Assembly: GCA_002731825.1 (NCBI GenBank) | Contig: PCCS01000050.1 | Span: forward strand, 1-46,832 | DNA: 46,832 bases | Source of the DNA: Myxococcales bacterium | Lineage (GTDB): Bacteria > Myxococcota_A > Bradymonadia > UBA7976 > UBA1532 | Direction of reading: 5' to 3' | Shown: piece by piece, positions 30,501 through 38,128 of the stretch | Position numbering within the stretch: the first letter of the stretch is position 1 | Layout: every line of letters begins with the position of its first letter | Program-made: the position numbers and the translations under genes | Notes under the pieces: model-generated | The model's database searches: none | What the model saw: the letters and a program-made list of their open reading frames with translations, nothing else | What the model was told of the DNA's origin: nothing

Positions 30501-31158
30501 GGCTGCCGTTCAGTGGCAAGCCATTGATGCCAATACCATCGGACTTTTGTCCAATGCCGACTTACGTAAGATCGCCGTTTTGGGGCCGAGTAGCTGGTGG
30601 ATGGCCACCAATAAGGGGATTTTCCGTTATCAAGGCGGTGGCTTCCTCGATTACAATGTGGTTCGAACAGGTGGGGAGCTTCCCAGCGATGATGTTCGGA
30701 CAATTCTCGTTCACGAGGGCAAGGTCTATGCAGGCACAGCGCTTGGCATTGGCATCTTGGACTTGGGCGAAAACAGTTGGACGACTCTCGGTCGTTCAGA
30801 ATTGGGCCGGCATTATTCGGTGCGAAGTCTAGCCCTGTCAGTGGACCAGACCTTGTGGATCGGCTCAGATCAGGGGCTTCTGAAATATTCCCTTGCCGAT
30901 GGCGGTCCGGGTATCGCCTTCTCCACAGCACAAAATCTACCTGATCTCCGGATCAACGATATTGTTCTACCTGCATCCGGTCGGGTCGTCGTCGCTACGC
31001 CGGGTGGTCTCGCACACAGCGATGGCCTTGGTGATTTTGAGCATGTCGGCTTCGCGCAAGGTCTTCCCGGTCGGTCGGCCAGACAATTGTTTCTCGATGG
31101 CGCTCAGCACGTTTGGATTCTGAGTGATTATGGTGTGGGCCGGTTAAACGTCCAGTGA
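27514..31158 (+). CDS. giant lipoprotein with thrombospondin type 3 repeats and a beta-propeller
   Basis: A 1214-residue predicted lipoprotein. The signal peptide ends in lipobox ISGC with lipidated Cys21. Thrombospondin type 3-like calcium-binding repeats fill about 68-260 (DGDGVPDGDDNCP, DLDDDGLGDVCDDD, and others). From about 290 to the end the protein repeats a short blade motif of the form D-x-x-x-WI-G-T-x-x-G-L, as in IWVASDQGLNVL, LWIGSDQGLLKY and VWILSDYGVGRL; this resembles two-component regulator propeller repeats without any kinase attached. The DNA start overlaps the TPR/PEGA gene by one base. It is probably a surface sensor or binding protein; the ligand is unknown. Confidence 0.85.
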   Translation: MLNLLCRYAARFAFIFLISGCSLDFEDFTAPGESDSGLDMIPDGEVADLGGDQGPIVMIDMAVDSGVDDEDGDGVPDGDDNCPSESNPDQLDLDDDGLGDVCDDDADGDAVADENDNCPMVANPDQLDLNGDAEGDACDGDVDGDDISNEDEETNGTDPYNPDSDYDGVPDGPSGNPDTLADLCPLAIDPFNLDRDNDGIGDVCDDDDDGDGIKDWWDECHLGDNVEPDDPAVGAARCQQDYDQDGVQNVDDPCPYRPGLPQTPEVQPCETNVDVFTYARDTRDLFVLRLNQQDNLSRLIAATAGGLVVGSQPPSIEGIHSGLDDYSIRTLHASQDDWFILTDSGLSIYDPNTVRVFNVHRRDLPSGSDSQLTAVVGGADTIWVASDQGLNVLRDGAWSLLGEETLPSTYVADLHWDSLDRVWAITPNGIVRFVGGQLDLTLDALPMEVGSLVAASESPNADMWIFGDQGAFIIGVDDTITTVLPDLIGTGAAQNGAETYVANPSGLIRVDESLRAYPASRDPLLDSQVTTVASDPSLNIESDRFWAGTSKGTFNFGGLFSTYDANQTTACVRFTDRVNEVDGLWIGTDSGLLRQSESGAIEALDGSLLPGYDANTGTSPRVNFVVRVQGQIWVGTSHGVGRYELNGEPAGALQGVFDEPVDVLSLEKNGEEIWLGTANHGLWRRNDLGQWQPPYTTANAADFLVSNQITGLATRGDILWISTPSGISKFDLTGGVFLDPVLLRGGRLLTNDITGVSAGGSFLFFESSEGVAVQSGQDDWFHLRRDRDSIPDEAGTNRVLATTYDGEHLWVLLGKSARQPTGSLLRRSPDPNQNAPDSMALFPLSDIGLPAVGDSTTAQMSAKTTRGGEIRIGFCGDAERPGGASILGARELLLGNLSDRFNQQTRYALKGRGVDSALMMGPNGEPMLVGREDQESIATELAPFDAMALANRWPVDILMPNSFNQPPTDCGLTPDETTLWCLFGTEGFAKRENDGQAAVQWQAIDANTIGLLSNADLRKIAVLGPSSWWMATNKGIFRYQGGGFLDYNVVRTGGELPSDDVRTILVHEGKVYAGTALGIGILDLGENSWTTLGRSELGRHYSVRSLALSVDQTLWIGSDQGLLKYSLADGGPGIAFSTAQNLPDLRINDIVLPASGRVVVATPGGLAHSDGLGDFEHVGFAQGLPGRSARQLFLDGAQHVWILSDYGVGRLNVQ

Positions 31159-31519
31159 TCGATGGACCACAGGGGCGCAGGATCGGACCTCCATCACAGC
31201 GGCAGAGACCACGGCGCGGATACCTGGACGGACGTCTCCTAATCATGACATCGGACTTCAGTCCACCGACTTGAAAAAAAAATGCATTCAATTGCAAAAA
31301 ATATCCGGTGTCTAAGTGCCCTAAATAAAAGGGCCGTTTGGGACTGGCACGGATAAGTTTAAAGCTGTCTGCCGTCTATCTTTTAGAAACGGCGTCATGT
31401 GGACGATGTCTTGATTGGCTTCGGAACTCGTAAAGATTCGAGTTTTGGACGCTCCGCGAATCGAGACCCATCGACAAGTGGATTTTAAGCTCGGCAAATA
31501 CCCCGGCCGGGCCTGACTT
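31159..31519 (+). other. non-coding stretch with inverted repeats; possible structured RNA or long 3' UTR
   Basis: No supported gene lies in the 591 bases between the propeller and PKD genes. On the plus strand GCCGTTT (31333-31339) can pair with AAACGGC (31387-31393), then AACTCG (31425-31430) with CGAGTT (31439-31444), and the series ends with the terminator at 31520. Spacing of the stems ahead of a terminator 360 bases past the stop codon suggests a separate small RNA or a structured 3' UTR. I did not find a convincing promoter inside, and it does not resemble 6S RNA, tmRNA or RNase P RNA by the motifs I know. Confidence 0.35.
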
Positions 31520-31555
31520 GAGCCCGACTGCCCCCAGTCGGGCTCATCCTTTTTT
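31520..31555 (+). terminator. intrinsic terminator
   Basis: A perfect 10-bp stem, GAGCCCGACT (31520-31529) and AGTCGGGCTC (31536-31545), with loop GCCCCC, followed within four bases by a run of six T (31550-31555). It would end transcripts from the plus-strand TPR/propeller operon or from an RNA encoded just upstream. Confidence 0.85.
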
Positions 31556-31749
31556 GGCCTGTTTATTTTTGGATAATCGCGTTGATTACGGTCTGATTTT
31601 TCAGACTATGAGCAACGATGGGCTGACTAAATTTAATGAGATGAAGACTTCACTCAGAAGTATTTGCTATGCTCCGCATAGGCCTGCTCCTTGGCTACAG
31701 CCTTGAGGGCGTAATCAATCACAATCGTCTATCGCAGCCGTAGGATACA
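31556..31749 (+). promoter_or_regulatory. leader region of the PKD surface-protein gene
   Basis: It holds two small inverted repeats: GTCTGA-TTTT-TCAGAC (31591-31606) and CTATGC-TCC-GCATAG (31667-31681). A poor promoter candidate, TTGATT with TATGAG 19 bases on, overlaps the first. AGGA lies a few bases before the ATG at 31750. No firmer assignment is possible. Confidence 0.3.
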
Positions 31750-34700
31750 ATGCGCTTTTTTATCTTGGCTTTGTGTATTTCTTTTTCCGGTTCCGTCTAT
31801 GGCCAGCAGCAGATTACTGGGCCCAATGGACAGGTTCATAGAATCGACGGAAGTGGACACGGTGGACTCCTTGGTCCAAGTCCCTATGAAGGCTGGCCAC
31901 AGCTCTGTGTTCGCGTTTGCAACAACGACTGCGATCTCAGCTGCCCCGCGGGTTCGGTTTATTCAGCTGCTGGGATCGTCCCAACGCCGACTGATGGCCT
32001 CCAGGGGTTGCAAATGGCCACTGCGCAGTTGGCTGGGTTAGAGGTTGCACGTCACATCTGGATTCCGGCTGCAGGCCCGCAAAATGCAGACGGTTTCGTC
32101 GTGTATTTCGATGAACTCTTTAATCCGACCAATGAACCGATCACCGTTAATATTCGACTGGGTTCGGTGGCCCAAGGGGCGGGTCAGATCACTGAGGACA
32201 ATGCGCGGGTCTGGCGGACCCAATCAGATGATTCCACGCTTGAGACGCGTGACCGCTGGTTTTTAGTGGATGACGACCAGGCGTTTGGTGGGACACCCTC
32301 TTTGGCGGTACTCACCCATGGTGCCGGCGCTCGACAGGCGTTGGGCAGTCTTGAACAGTCTGCCTACGACAATCAGCGAAATGGTCAATTAAGCTGGTCT
32401 TTTGATCAACATACCATCCCAGCAGGCTCTCGCTCGGCTTTCCTTTCAGTTCTCTCGCTGAATGCGACAAGGACCGATGCCCTTGATGAAATCGAAAGCC
32501 TGATTAGGATGCGAGATGTGGACGTCCTATTCGCAACCTCGGCAGAGCGACGACGGACCGTACAGAATTTTGATATCGATCCGGACAATGCCTCCCCCGT
32601 TGCGAATGCTGGAGGACCGTATACAACCGATGAAGGGCTTCCAATCGATTTGTCGGGTGTTTTCTCCTACGACGCCGAGAATGCCCCGCTTCAGTACACT
32701 TGGGATTTAACCGATGATGGTGTCGATAATTTCGGTGACGTGCTGACCGCCAATGCTCGTGCTCAGTTTTCCGACGATGGAATCTACACAGTCCGACTCA
32801 GAGTCGCTGACGGAACTGGAAAATTTGATATCGATAATGCTCGAATACAGGTTCGAAACGTAAACCCACGCATCGATGCGATTTCGTCTTCCAGCCCAGT
32901 GCAAGAAGGTGAACTGATCGACATTGAAGTCGACGCAAGCGATCCTGGCACCGATCAATTGACCTACGAGTTTGATTGGGATGGCGATGGTCAATTTGAT
33001 ACAGATCCCAGTCCCAATAATCGGGCTCAATTTAGATATCAGGATGATGGTCAGCTCAACGGCATTGTGCGCGTTCGAGATGACGATGGTGGCTTTGTCG
33101 ATGGTCCTTTTTCGATTTCCATACTCAACGCACCGCCCCGGATTAACCAGATCGTGGCCCCGCCTGGAATCGCTGAAGGCGCTACCTTTGAGATTAGAGT
33201 CATTGCAGAAGACGGTGGAAACGATCCTCTCACGTTCTCGTACGATATTGACGAAGATGGGCGAGATGACTTCGTTGGTATCGATTTAGATCGCATCGAG
33301 GTGACGTATCAAGACGACGGACTCTATGTCGTTCGGGTTCAAGTTTGCGATGACCAAGATGCATGTTCAACGGGCGAAGTCCCAGTCAACGTTGGAAATA
33401 TTCGTCCTCGAATTATCGATGTGACTGCCACAACGCCTATCGTCGAAGGTCAGAGTTCACGGATCATCGTCAACGCAGTCGATGTTGTCGGTGACCCACT
33501 CTTGTATGCGTTTGATATCGACAATGATGGGGATTACGCAGACGACGTTGACAATCAGCTGCAATCGGAACTTATGGTCCCATTTGCCGATGATGGCATC
33601 TATTTTGTTGGTGTCCGGGTCGATGATGGCGACGGGGGGATTGCGACGGATGTCGTTCGCATTGAAGTCATGAATGCAGCACCCATAGCCGACATTCGTG
33701 GTCCCATATCTACGCGGCAAGGGCTTCAAGAACAATTTATTTGCCAAGGAACCGATGTCGGCGATGACCGGTTGCGTTATGACTGGGATTTGGACGGTGA
33801 CGATCTGTTTGAGGTCAGTCGTGGGCAAGCTCAGATCACCCATAGTTTTCGAGCTGTTGGGCCTTTGACAATTCGGTGTCGGGTCAGTGATGGCGATGGT
33901 GGGTTTGCTTTTGCAGAACACCAAGTCTTTGTGTCTAACGAGCGTCCACAGCTCGATATTGAAGTTGCATCACCACAAAATGAGGGCACCGAGGTGGTTA
34001 TACGCGCCTTCGGGACTGATGCGGGTGGTGACACCCTTGCCTATTCGTACGATGTAGATGGAGACGGTGTTGTTGACTACGGACCAATGGACGACGCTAT
34101 AATCCGTCACATTTATCCAAATCAGGGTTTTTTCACAGTTCGCGTCTGGGCAGACGATGGAATCGATCAGATCGATGCAACTGCGCAGGTTCGAATCGTC
34201 AATGTTGAGCCGACAGTTCGCCTATCAATTCAATCTCCAGTCAACGAAGGAGATGAAGTTCTCGTAACCGCAGAGGTCTCCGATCCAGGTGCTGACTCGA
34301 TTACACTTCTTTGGGACTTGGATGGGGATGGGGCGCCTGACCCAGGTCGAGTTGATACAGTCGAAAACGGCCTCATTGAGCGGCGGTTTTTGACCAGCGA
34401 TGACGGTCGTTATGACATCACCGTCTGGGCTGATGATGGTGATGGTGGCGAGACCCTCGTTGCACAAGCTCTTGTGATTGAAAATGTAGCGCCCCAATTT
34501 CCTGACGGGTATCAGCCTCCAGCGGCCGTTGAAGGGCAACCATATAACCGAGCGATTCCAGCGTCTGATGTAGCGGGCCAAAACGATCCGATTCGCTACT
34601 CACTGCTGGAGCCACCAGAGGGCATTGAAATTGAAGAGAACACGGGTCTGCTCTTTTGGACCCCTACGTATTCGGATTTCTTGAATCGACCCGTTGTCCT

Positions 34701-36318
34701 CCGTGTGCGCATCGATGATGGGGATGGTGGAAGCACCCAGCGTGCAATTCCGTTCGATATTCGACCGATCGACGAAGACGGCGATGGCCTTCCTGATAGC
34801 TACGAAGTTAATGCCTGCTCTGTAGATGGCGTCTGCCTCGATCCGACTAATCCTGATGATGCAGATGCTGACCCCGACATGGATGGCCGCACCAATCGAC
34901 AAGAATGGACCGACGAGACAGACCCTTTCGCGTACGAAGGGCCGGAACCAACGGAGTTATTGTTTCCCGAAGATGAAGAACGGGTCGATACGCTGAGCCC
35001 CCAATTGGTGGCGAGGCGCGTTCAGGACAACCAAGGCAATGCAATTTTCATTGAATTTGAGGTCTACGGGTCTGACGAAACCGAGGAACCCATCGTGGTC
35101 AGCGACCGTGTGCTTCAACCGATCGATGGGAATACTCGATGGATGATACCCGAGGGCTTGCTCGATGAAGACGTTCGCTATTGGTGGCGGGCGAGGGCTG
35201 TCACAGCCCGACTCAACACACCGTGGACAGAGCTGTTTGTTTTTCGCACCAACTCGGAAAATTCAGTTCCAACCACGCCACAGCTCCTTGGTCCTCCGGA
35301 TGGCTCCAGTCTTGATGATCTCAGACCGGTCTTGAGAGCGACAGTGGCTCTCGATGCTGATGAGGATTACTTGCGCTATGTGTTTCGAATCTATGGACCC
35401 AACGGCGAAATTTTTACCACCGGAGCCGGAGAGCCAGTTGATGGAGAAATTCACTTTCGCACACCCGCTTTGATCGAAAACACCACAATGACTTGGGATG
35501 TTGTCGCCATCGATGAGGCCAGTGCCGAGTCGGCTCCATCAGATGCATGGTCCATTTATGTTGATACAGAAAATAGCGCGCCAGATACGCCGCGTTTTAT
35601 TCGGCCCATCGACTCCGATTTCGTCAGTACACTCAGTCCTGAATTCGCTGTTTCACCCAGTGAAGATGAAGACGGTGACACGGTCACCTATTTGTTTACA
35701 GTTCATTCCCAAGACGGTGAATTGGTCGTGGCAAGTGACGCGATCGCCGATTCCGGTGAAGAGGAGATCATCTGGCAACCCGAGCTCGTATTAGATGAAG
35801 ACCGTGAATACATCGCATCCGTTTACGCACAGGATGAACGGGGGGCCGTCTCGTCCTCTGATTCGGTTACATTTTTTGTATCAACCGAGAATGGTGTCCC
35901 GACCATCCCAATGCCATTGTCTCCCAGAAACGGGTCTGAAGTCTTTGGGGATGATGCCATTTTGATATGGACAGAATCAATCGATCCAGAAGGTGGAGCG
36001 GTGGCCTACGTGGTTGAATTATGTGCTGGTGAGATGTGTGTACGGAGTGAGCCACAGACTGAAGTCTCTATCTCTATGGTCAATGTCGTTCAAGATGGTG
36101 AGACATACTCTTGGCGTGTTGAGGCCCTCGATTCCGACGGACTTTCATCTGGTCTGAGCGAACCCTGGCAATTCACGATTTCGGGGACATCGGCGTCTGC
36201 ACAGGGAGGCGAATCAGGCTGCACGTGTCGTGCTGGAGATGGATCACAGAGGCCCAACGGCTTGACGCTTCTACTTCTCTTGATGGGGTTGATCGGTCTG
36301 CGTTTCCGTAAGGTTTGA
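31750..36318 (+). CDS. PKD-repeat surface protein with MYXO-CTERM-like sorting tail
   Basis: A 1522-residue secreted protein. A signal peptide (about 1-18, FSGSVYG) leads an uncharacterised N-terminal domain to about 280. Seven PKD-like repeats follow (about 281-915), six with calcium-loop-like DxDxDG turns such as DWDGDGQFD. Next come a cadherin/putative-Ig-like domain (about 917-1010), a DEDGDGLPD EF-hand-like segment, and four fibronectin-3-like repeats (PxLLxPxDGS openings). The tail has GCTC (Cys1491, Cys1493), then a hydrophobic helix and RFRK at the extreme end. That layout matches MYXO-CTERM sorting signals, which are processed to anchor proteins at the myxobacterial surface. Likely an adhesin or matrix protein. 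Confidence 0.87.
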   Translation: MRFFILALCISFSGSVYGQQQITGPNGQVHRIDGSGHGGLLGPSPYEGWPQLCVRVCNNDCDLSCPAGSVYSAAGIVPTPTDGLQGLQMATAQLAGLEVARHIWIPAAGPQNADGFVVYFDELFNPTNEPITVNIRLGSVAQGAGQITEDNARVWRTQSDDSTLETRDRWFLVDDDQAFGGTPSLAVLTHGAGARQALGSLEQSAYDNQRNGQLSWSFDQHTIPAGSRSAFLSVLSLNATRTDALDEIESLIRMRDVDVLFATSAERRRTVQNFDIDPDNASPVANAGGPYTTDEGLPIDLSGVFSYDAENAPLQYTWDLTDDGVDNFGDVLTANARAQFSDDGIYTVRLRVADGTGKFDIDNARIQVRNVNPRIDAISSSSPVQEGELIDIEVDASDPGTDQLTYEFDWDGDGQFDTDPSPNNRAQFRYQDDGQLNGIVRVRDDDGGFVDGPFSISILNAPPRINQIVAPPGIAEGATFEIRVIAEDGGNDPLTFSYDIDEDGRDDFVGIDLDRIEVTYQDDGLYVVRVQVCDDQDACSTGEVPVNVGNIRPRIIDVTATTPIVEGQSSRIIVNAVDVVGDPLLYAFDIDNDGDYADDVDNQLQSELMVPFADDGIYFVGVRVDDGDGGIATDVVRIEVMNAAPIADIRGPISTRQGLQEQFICQGTDVGDDRLRYDWDLDGDDLFEVSRGQAQITHSFRAVGPLTIRCRVSDGDGGFAFAEHQVFVSNERPQLDIEVASPQNEGTEVVIRAFGTDAGGDTLAYSYDVDGDGVVDYGPMDDAIIRHIYPNQGFFTVRVWADDGIDQIDATAQVRIVNVEPTVRLSIQSPVNEGDEVLVTAEVSDPGADSITLLWDLDGDGAPDPGRVDTVENGLIERRFLTSDDGRYDITVWADDGDGGETLVAQALVIENVAPQFPDGYQPPAAVEGQPYNRAIPASDVAGQNDPIRYSLLEPPEGIEIEENTGLLFWTPTYSDFLNRPVVLRVRIDDGDGGSTQRAIPFDIRPIDEDGDGLPDSYEVNACSVDGVCLDPTNPDDADADPDMDGRTNRQEWTDETDPFAYEGPEPTELLFPEDEERVDTLSPQLVARRVQDNQGNAIFIEFEVYGSDETEEPIVVSDRVLQPIDGNTRWMIPEGLLDEDVRYWWRARAVTARLNTPWTELFVFRTNSENSVPTTPQLLGPPDGSSLDDLRPVLRATVALDADEDYLRYVFRIYGPNGEIFTTGAGEPVDGEIHFRTPALIENTTMTWDVVAIDEASAESAPSDAWSIYVDTENSAPDTPRFIRPIDSDFVSTLSPEFAVSPSEDEDGDTVTYLFTVHSQDGELVVASDAIADSGEEEIIWQPELVLDEDREYIASVYAQDERGAVSSSDSVTFFVSTENGVPTIPMPLSPRNGSEVFGDDAILIWTESIDPEGGAVAYVVELCAGEMCVRSEPQTEVSISMVNVVQDGETYSWRVEALDSDGLSSGLSEPWQFTISGTSASAQGGESGCTCRAGDGSQRPNGLTLLLLLMGLIGLRFRKV

Positions 36319-36343
36319 CGCTTGAACGACCTCCAAGTAACGT
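36315..36343 (+). promoter_or_regulatory. predicted promoter of the HDOD regulator gene
   Basis: Plus strand: TTGACG (36315-36320), overlapping the stop codon of the PKD gene, a 17-base spacer and TAACGT (36338-36343). It gives the regulator its own start about 30 bases before its coding region. Confidence 0.45.
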
Positions 36344-36382
36344 ATCCATCATAACTTGCACGAGGGTCTTTAGGAGTTCGCT

Positions 36383-37645
36383 TTGGCAAACAATAAGATA
36401 CTGATCTTAGACGTCATTGAAGATGATCTGAACCGACTTGCCGAAATCGTTGAGTCGATCGGGATATCCATAGTGAAAGCTGACTCACAGCAATCAGCCT
36501 TAGTGCAGTGTGAACAAGGCGTGTCGTGCGTGTTTTTTGATCCGACGGGCGAGTCCATTAATCCGACAGAGCTTTATGGTCAGTTGGATAAACTTGGACT
36601 GCCTTTTGTTTGCGTGAGTAAGGACAGTAGCCGCGAAGACGTACTCAACGCGCTTCGGTCTGGTTGTTTGGACTGGTTGGACAAGCCGGTTGAAGCTGAG
36701 GCTGTCCGATCGGCGTTCCGACGCGTCGAAAAACGCGCCAAGATTTCATTGGTCGAGGATAAACAGAAAAGTTCATCGGCGACTGGACGGGGTCTAATTG
36801 CAGAAATCGCGAAACGCATTCGGGATGGAAATGTCGACTTACCTGAAGTGCCGGATATCGTAAAAGAGCTCAACCAGCTTTTGGTCAACTTGGACGTTGA
36901 GGCGGATGCTGTACAAGCTGTTGTTGAACGTGACCCATCCCTCGCTGCTCGATTGGTGGCGACTGTAAATACCGCCACCTACGGCGGGGCCTATTGGAAA
37001 GGGCAAATTACAGACGTCAAAGCCTGTGTGACGAGACTGGGTAATCAGGCTATCCGAAATCTTGTTCAAACCGATGCCGTCAAAGGAATGTTCCAATTCA
37101 GGTCACCCGCTTTTAAAGCCGTCTTTGACAAAATGTGGCGGTGTCACTTTATGAGCGCATGCCTTGCTCGAGATGTCGCGGAAGCAGCAGAACTTGGAGA
37201 GGTAGAAGAAGTGTACTTAGTCGGTTTAATACACAACATCGGCGAGCTGTTTCTTCTTCGCGTATTCGGTGAACTTTTCCAACGACAGAATAACCAAGTT
37301 CTGTCCATGGACGAAGTACTCGATATGGTCCGTGATTATCACTGCGTATTTGGGGAAGCGTTGGTTAAAAAATGGGATTTGGGCGACCAGTTTGCCTTTG
37401 TGACCCGTCATCATCACGATTTGAAAATGTACCGCGACACCGAAGATGAGAGTGGTCATGTCAAACTCATGCACTGCATCAATTTGGCTGATCAACTCGT
37501 GAACTATACGGGCGCGACTTACTATACGAAGGCGCTTCCGGCACCGAGCTTACAAGAAAGCTATCAGGTGATCGAAGTGGATGCCGATGCCAAAGAGAAG
37601 CTGCGCCATCGGGCAGAAGAAATGTATGGTGAGCTGTTCGGCTAA
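36383..37645 (+). CDS. receiver-like and HDOD-domain signalling protein
   Basis: A 420-residue cytoplasmic regulator. Translation starts at TTG 36383 with AGGAG ideally placed. The first 120 residues look like a response-regulator receiver: phospho-acceptor candidate Asp53 (CVFFDPTG), Ser79 in the switch position and Lys101 (LDKPVE). Only one acidic residue (Asp10, in ILILDV) stands where a DD pair is usual, so phosphorylation may be weak or lost. An HDOD domain spans about 143-345, with LPEVPDIVKELNQLL, VERDPSLAARLVATVN and GLIHNIGELFLL. HDOD proteins act in motility, cell cycle and signal control. It converges on the cupin gene, 8 bases away, with no clear terminator between them. Confidence 0.87.
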   Translation: MANNKILILDVIEDDLNRLAEIVESIGISIVKADSQQSALVQCEQGVSCVFFDPTGESINPTELYGQLDKLGLPFVCVSKDSSREDVLNALRSGCLDWLDKPVEAEAVRSAFRRVEKRAKISLVEDKQKSSSATGRGLIAEIAKRIRDGNVDLPEVPDIVKELNQLLVNLDVEADAVQAVVERDPSLAARLVATVNTATYGGAYWKGQITDVKACVTRLGNQAIRNLVQTDAVKGMFQFRSPAFKAVFDKMWRCHFMSACLARDVAEAAELGEVEEVYLVGLIHNIGELFLLRVFGELFQRQNNQVLSMDEVLDMVRDYHCVFGEALVKKWDLGDQFAFVTRHHHDLKMYRDTEDESGHVKLMHCINLADQLVNYTGATYYTKALPAPSLQESYQVIEVDADAKEKLRHRAEEMYGELFG

Positions 37646-37653
37646 AGCCTGGG

Positions 37654-38118
37654 CTACTTTTTATTTTGGCTGGATTTTAATAGGGGCCATTTACTGTATT
37701 TAGCAGCCGCCTCTGGCCCCGAGAAAACCTGAATTGCAACCAGAGGGTCAGCTCCATTGATGAAAGATACCTCCGCACCAGCCGGCATGTAAATCGTCAT
37801 TCCAGCCGAGATCGATGCTTTTTGACCATCGATTGTGATTTGGCCCGAGCCACTGACGATGAACAAATATTCCTCAGTTGGGTCTTTGTGTGGGGGAATC
37901 CGAGCACCTGCCGCAAGCCAAAGGCGTCCAATAAAAGCATTTTTCCCTTGGGCGAGCCGTTGAATCTTGGCCTTACCATTCGATGGACCCCGAGTCTCTA
38001 GAGCATCCGAATCTGTGATTGTATGTTGGCTGACTTTGGCCGTGGGTGATGCCAGCGCACTCGTGCAAAAACTCGCCACCAATAAAACTCGCATAAAACT
38101 CATTGTGCACACCTTCAT
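37654..38118 (-). CDS. secreted cupin-fold protein with incomplete metal site
   Basis: A 154-residue protein starting ATG at 38118 (AAGGG upstream; ATG at 38103 is also possible). A signal peptide ends near FCTSALAS. One cupin barrel follows. Motif 1 is visible as GARIPPHKDPTEEYLFIVSGSG-type sequence with one His and a Glu; the second His of HxH is Asp. Motif 2 is PAGAEVSFIN, without the usual His. Two of four metal ligands are therefore missing and enzymatic activity is doubtful; a binding role is more likely. It is the last gene of the minus-strand run and begins 10 bases after the PPC lipoprotein ends. Confidence 0.8.
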   Translation of the reverse strand: MKVCTMSFMRVLLVASFCTSALASPTAKVSQHTITDSDALETRGPSNGKAKIQRLAQGKNAFIGRLWLAAGARIPPHKDPTEEYLFIVSGSGQITIDGQKASISAGMTIYMPAGAEVSFINGADPLVAIQVFSGPEAAAKYSKWPLLKSSQNKK

Positions 38119-38128
38119 CTCTGTCCCT

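Noticed and set aside
30479-30931. 150-codon minus-strand frame inside the propeller gene
   Set aside because: Antisense to a clear repeat protein, no export signal, no ribosome-binding site.
31350-31366. sigma-54 promoter beginning CTGGCAC
   Set aside because: The -24 box matches but the GC of the -12 box is absent at the correct spacing.
31518-31706. 62-codon plus-strand frame
   Set aside because: It begins on the terminator hairpin and runs through its T run; the protein has no recognisable features.
33457-33924. 155-codon minus-strand frame inside the PKD gene
   Set aside because: It is a shadow created by the Asp-rich, GAT/GAC-biased repeats of the sense strand.
37640-37680. bidirectional terminator between the HDOD and cupin genes
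   Set aside because: T-rich, but the possible AGCC/GGCT stem leaves too small a loop to be convincing.
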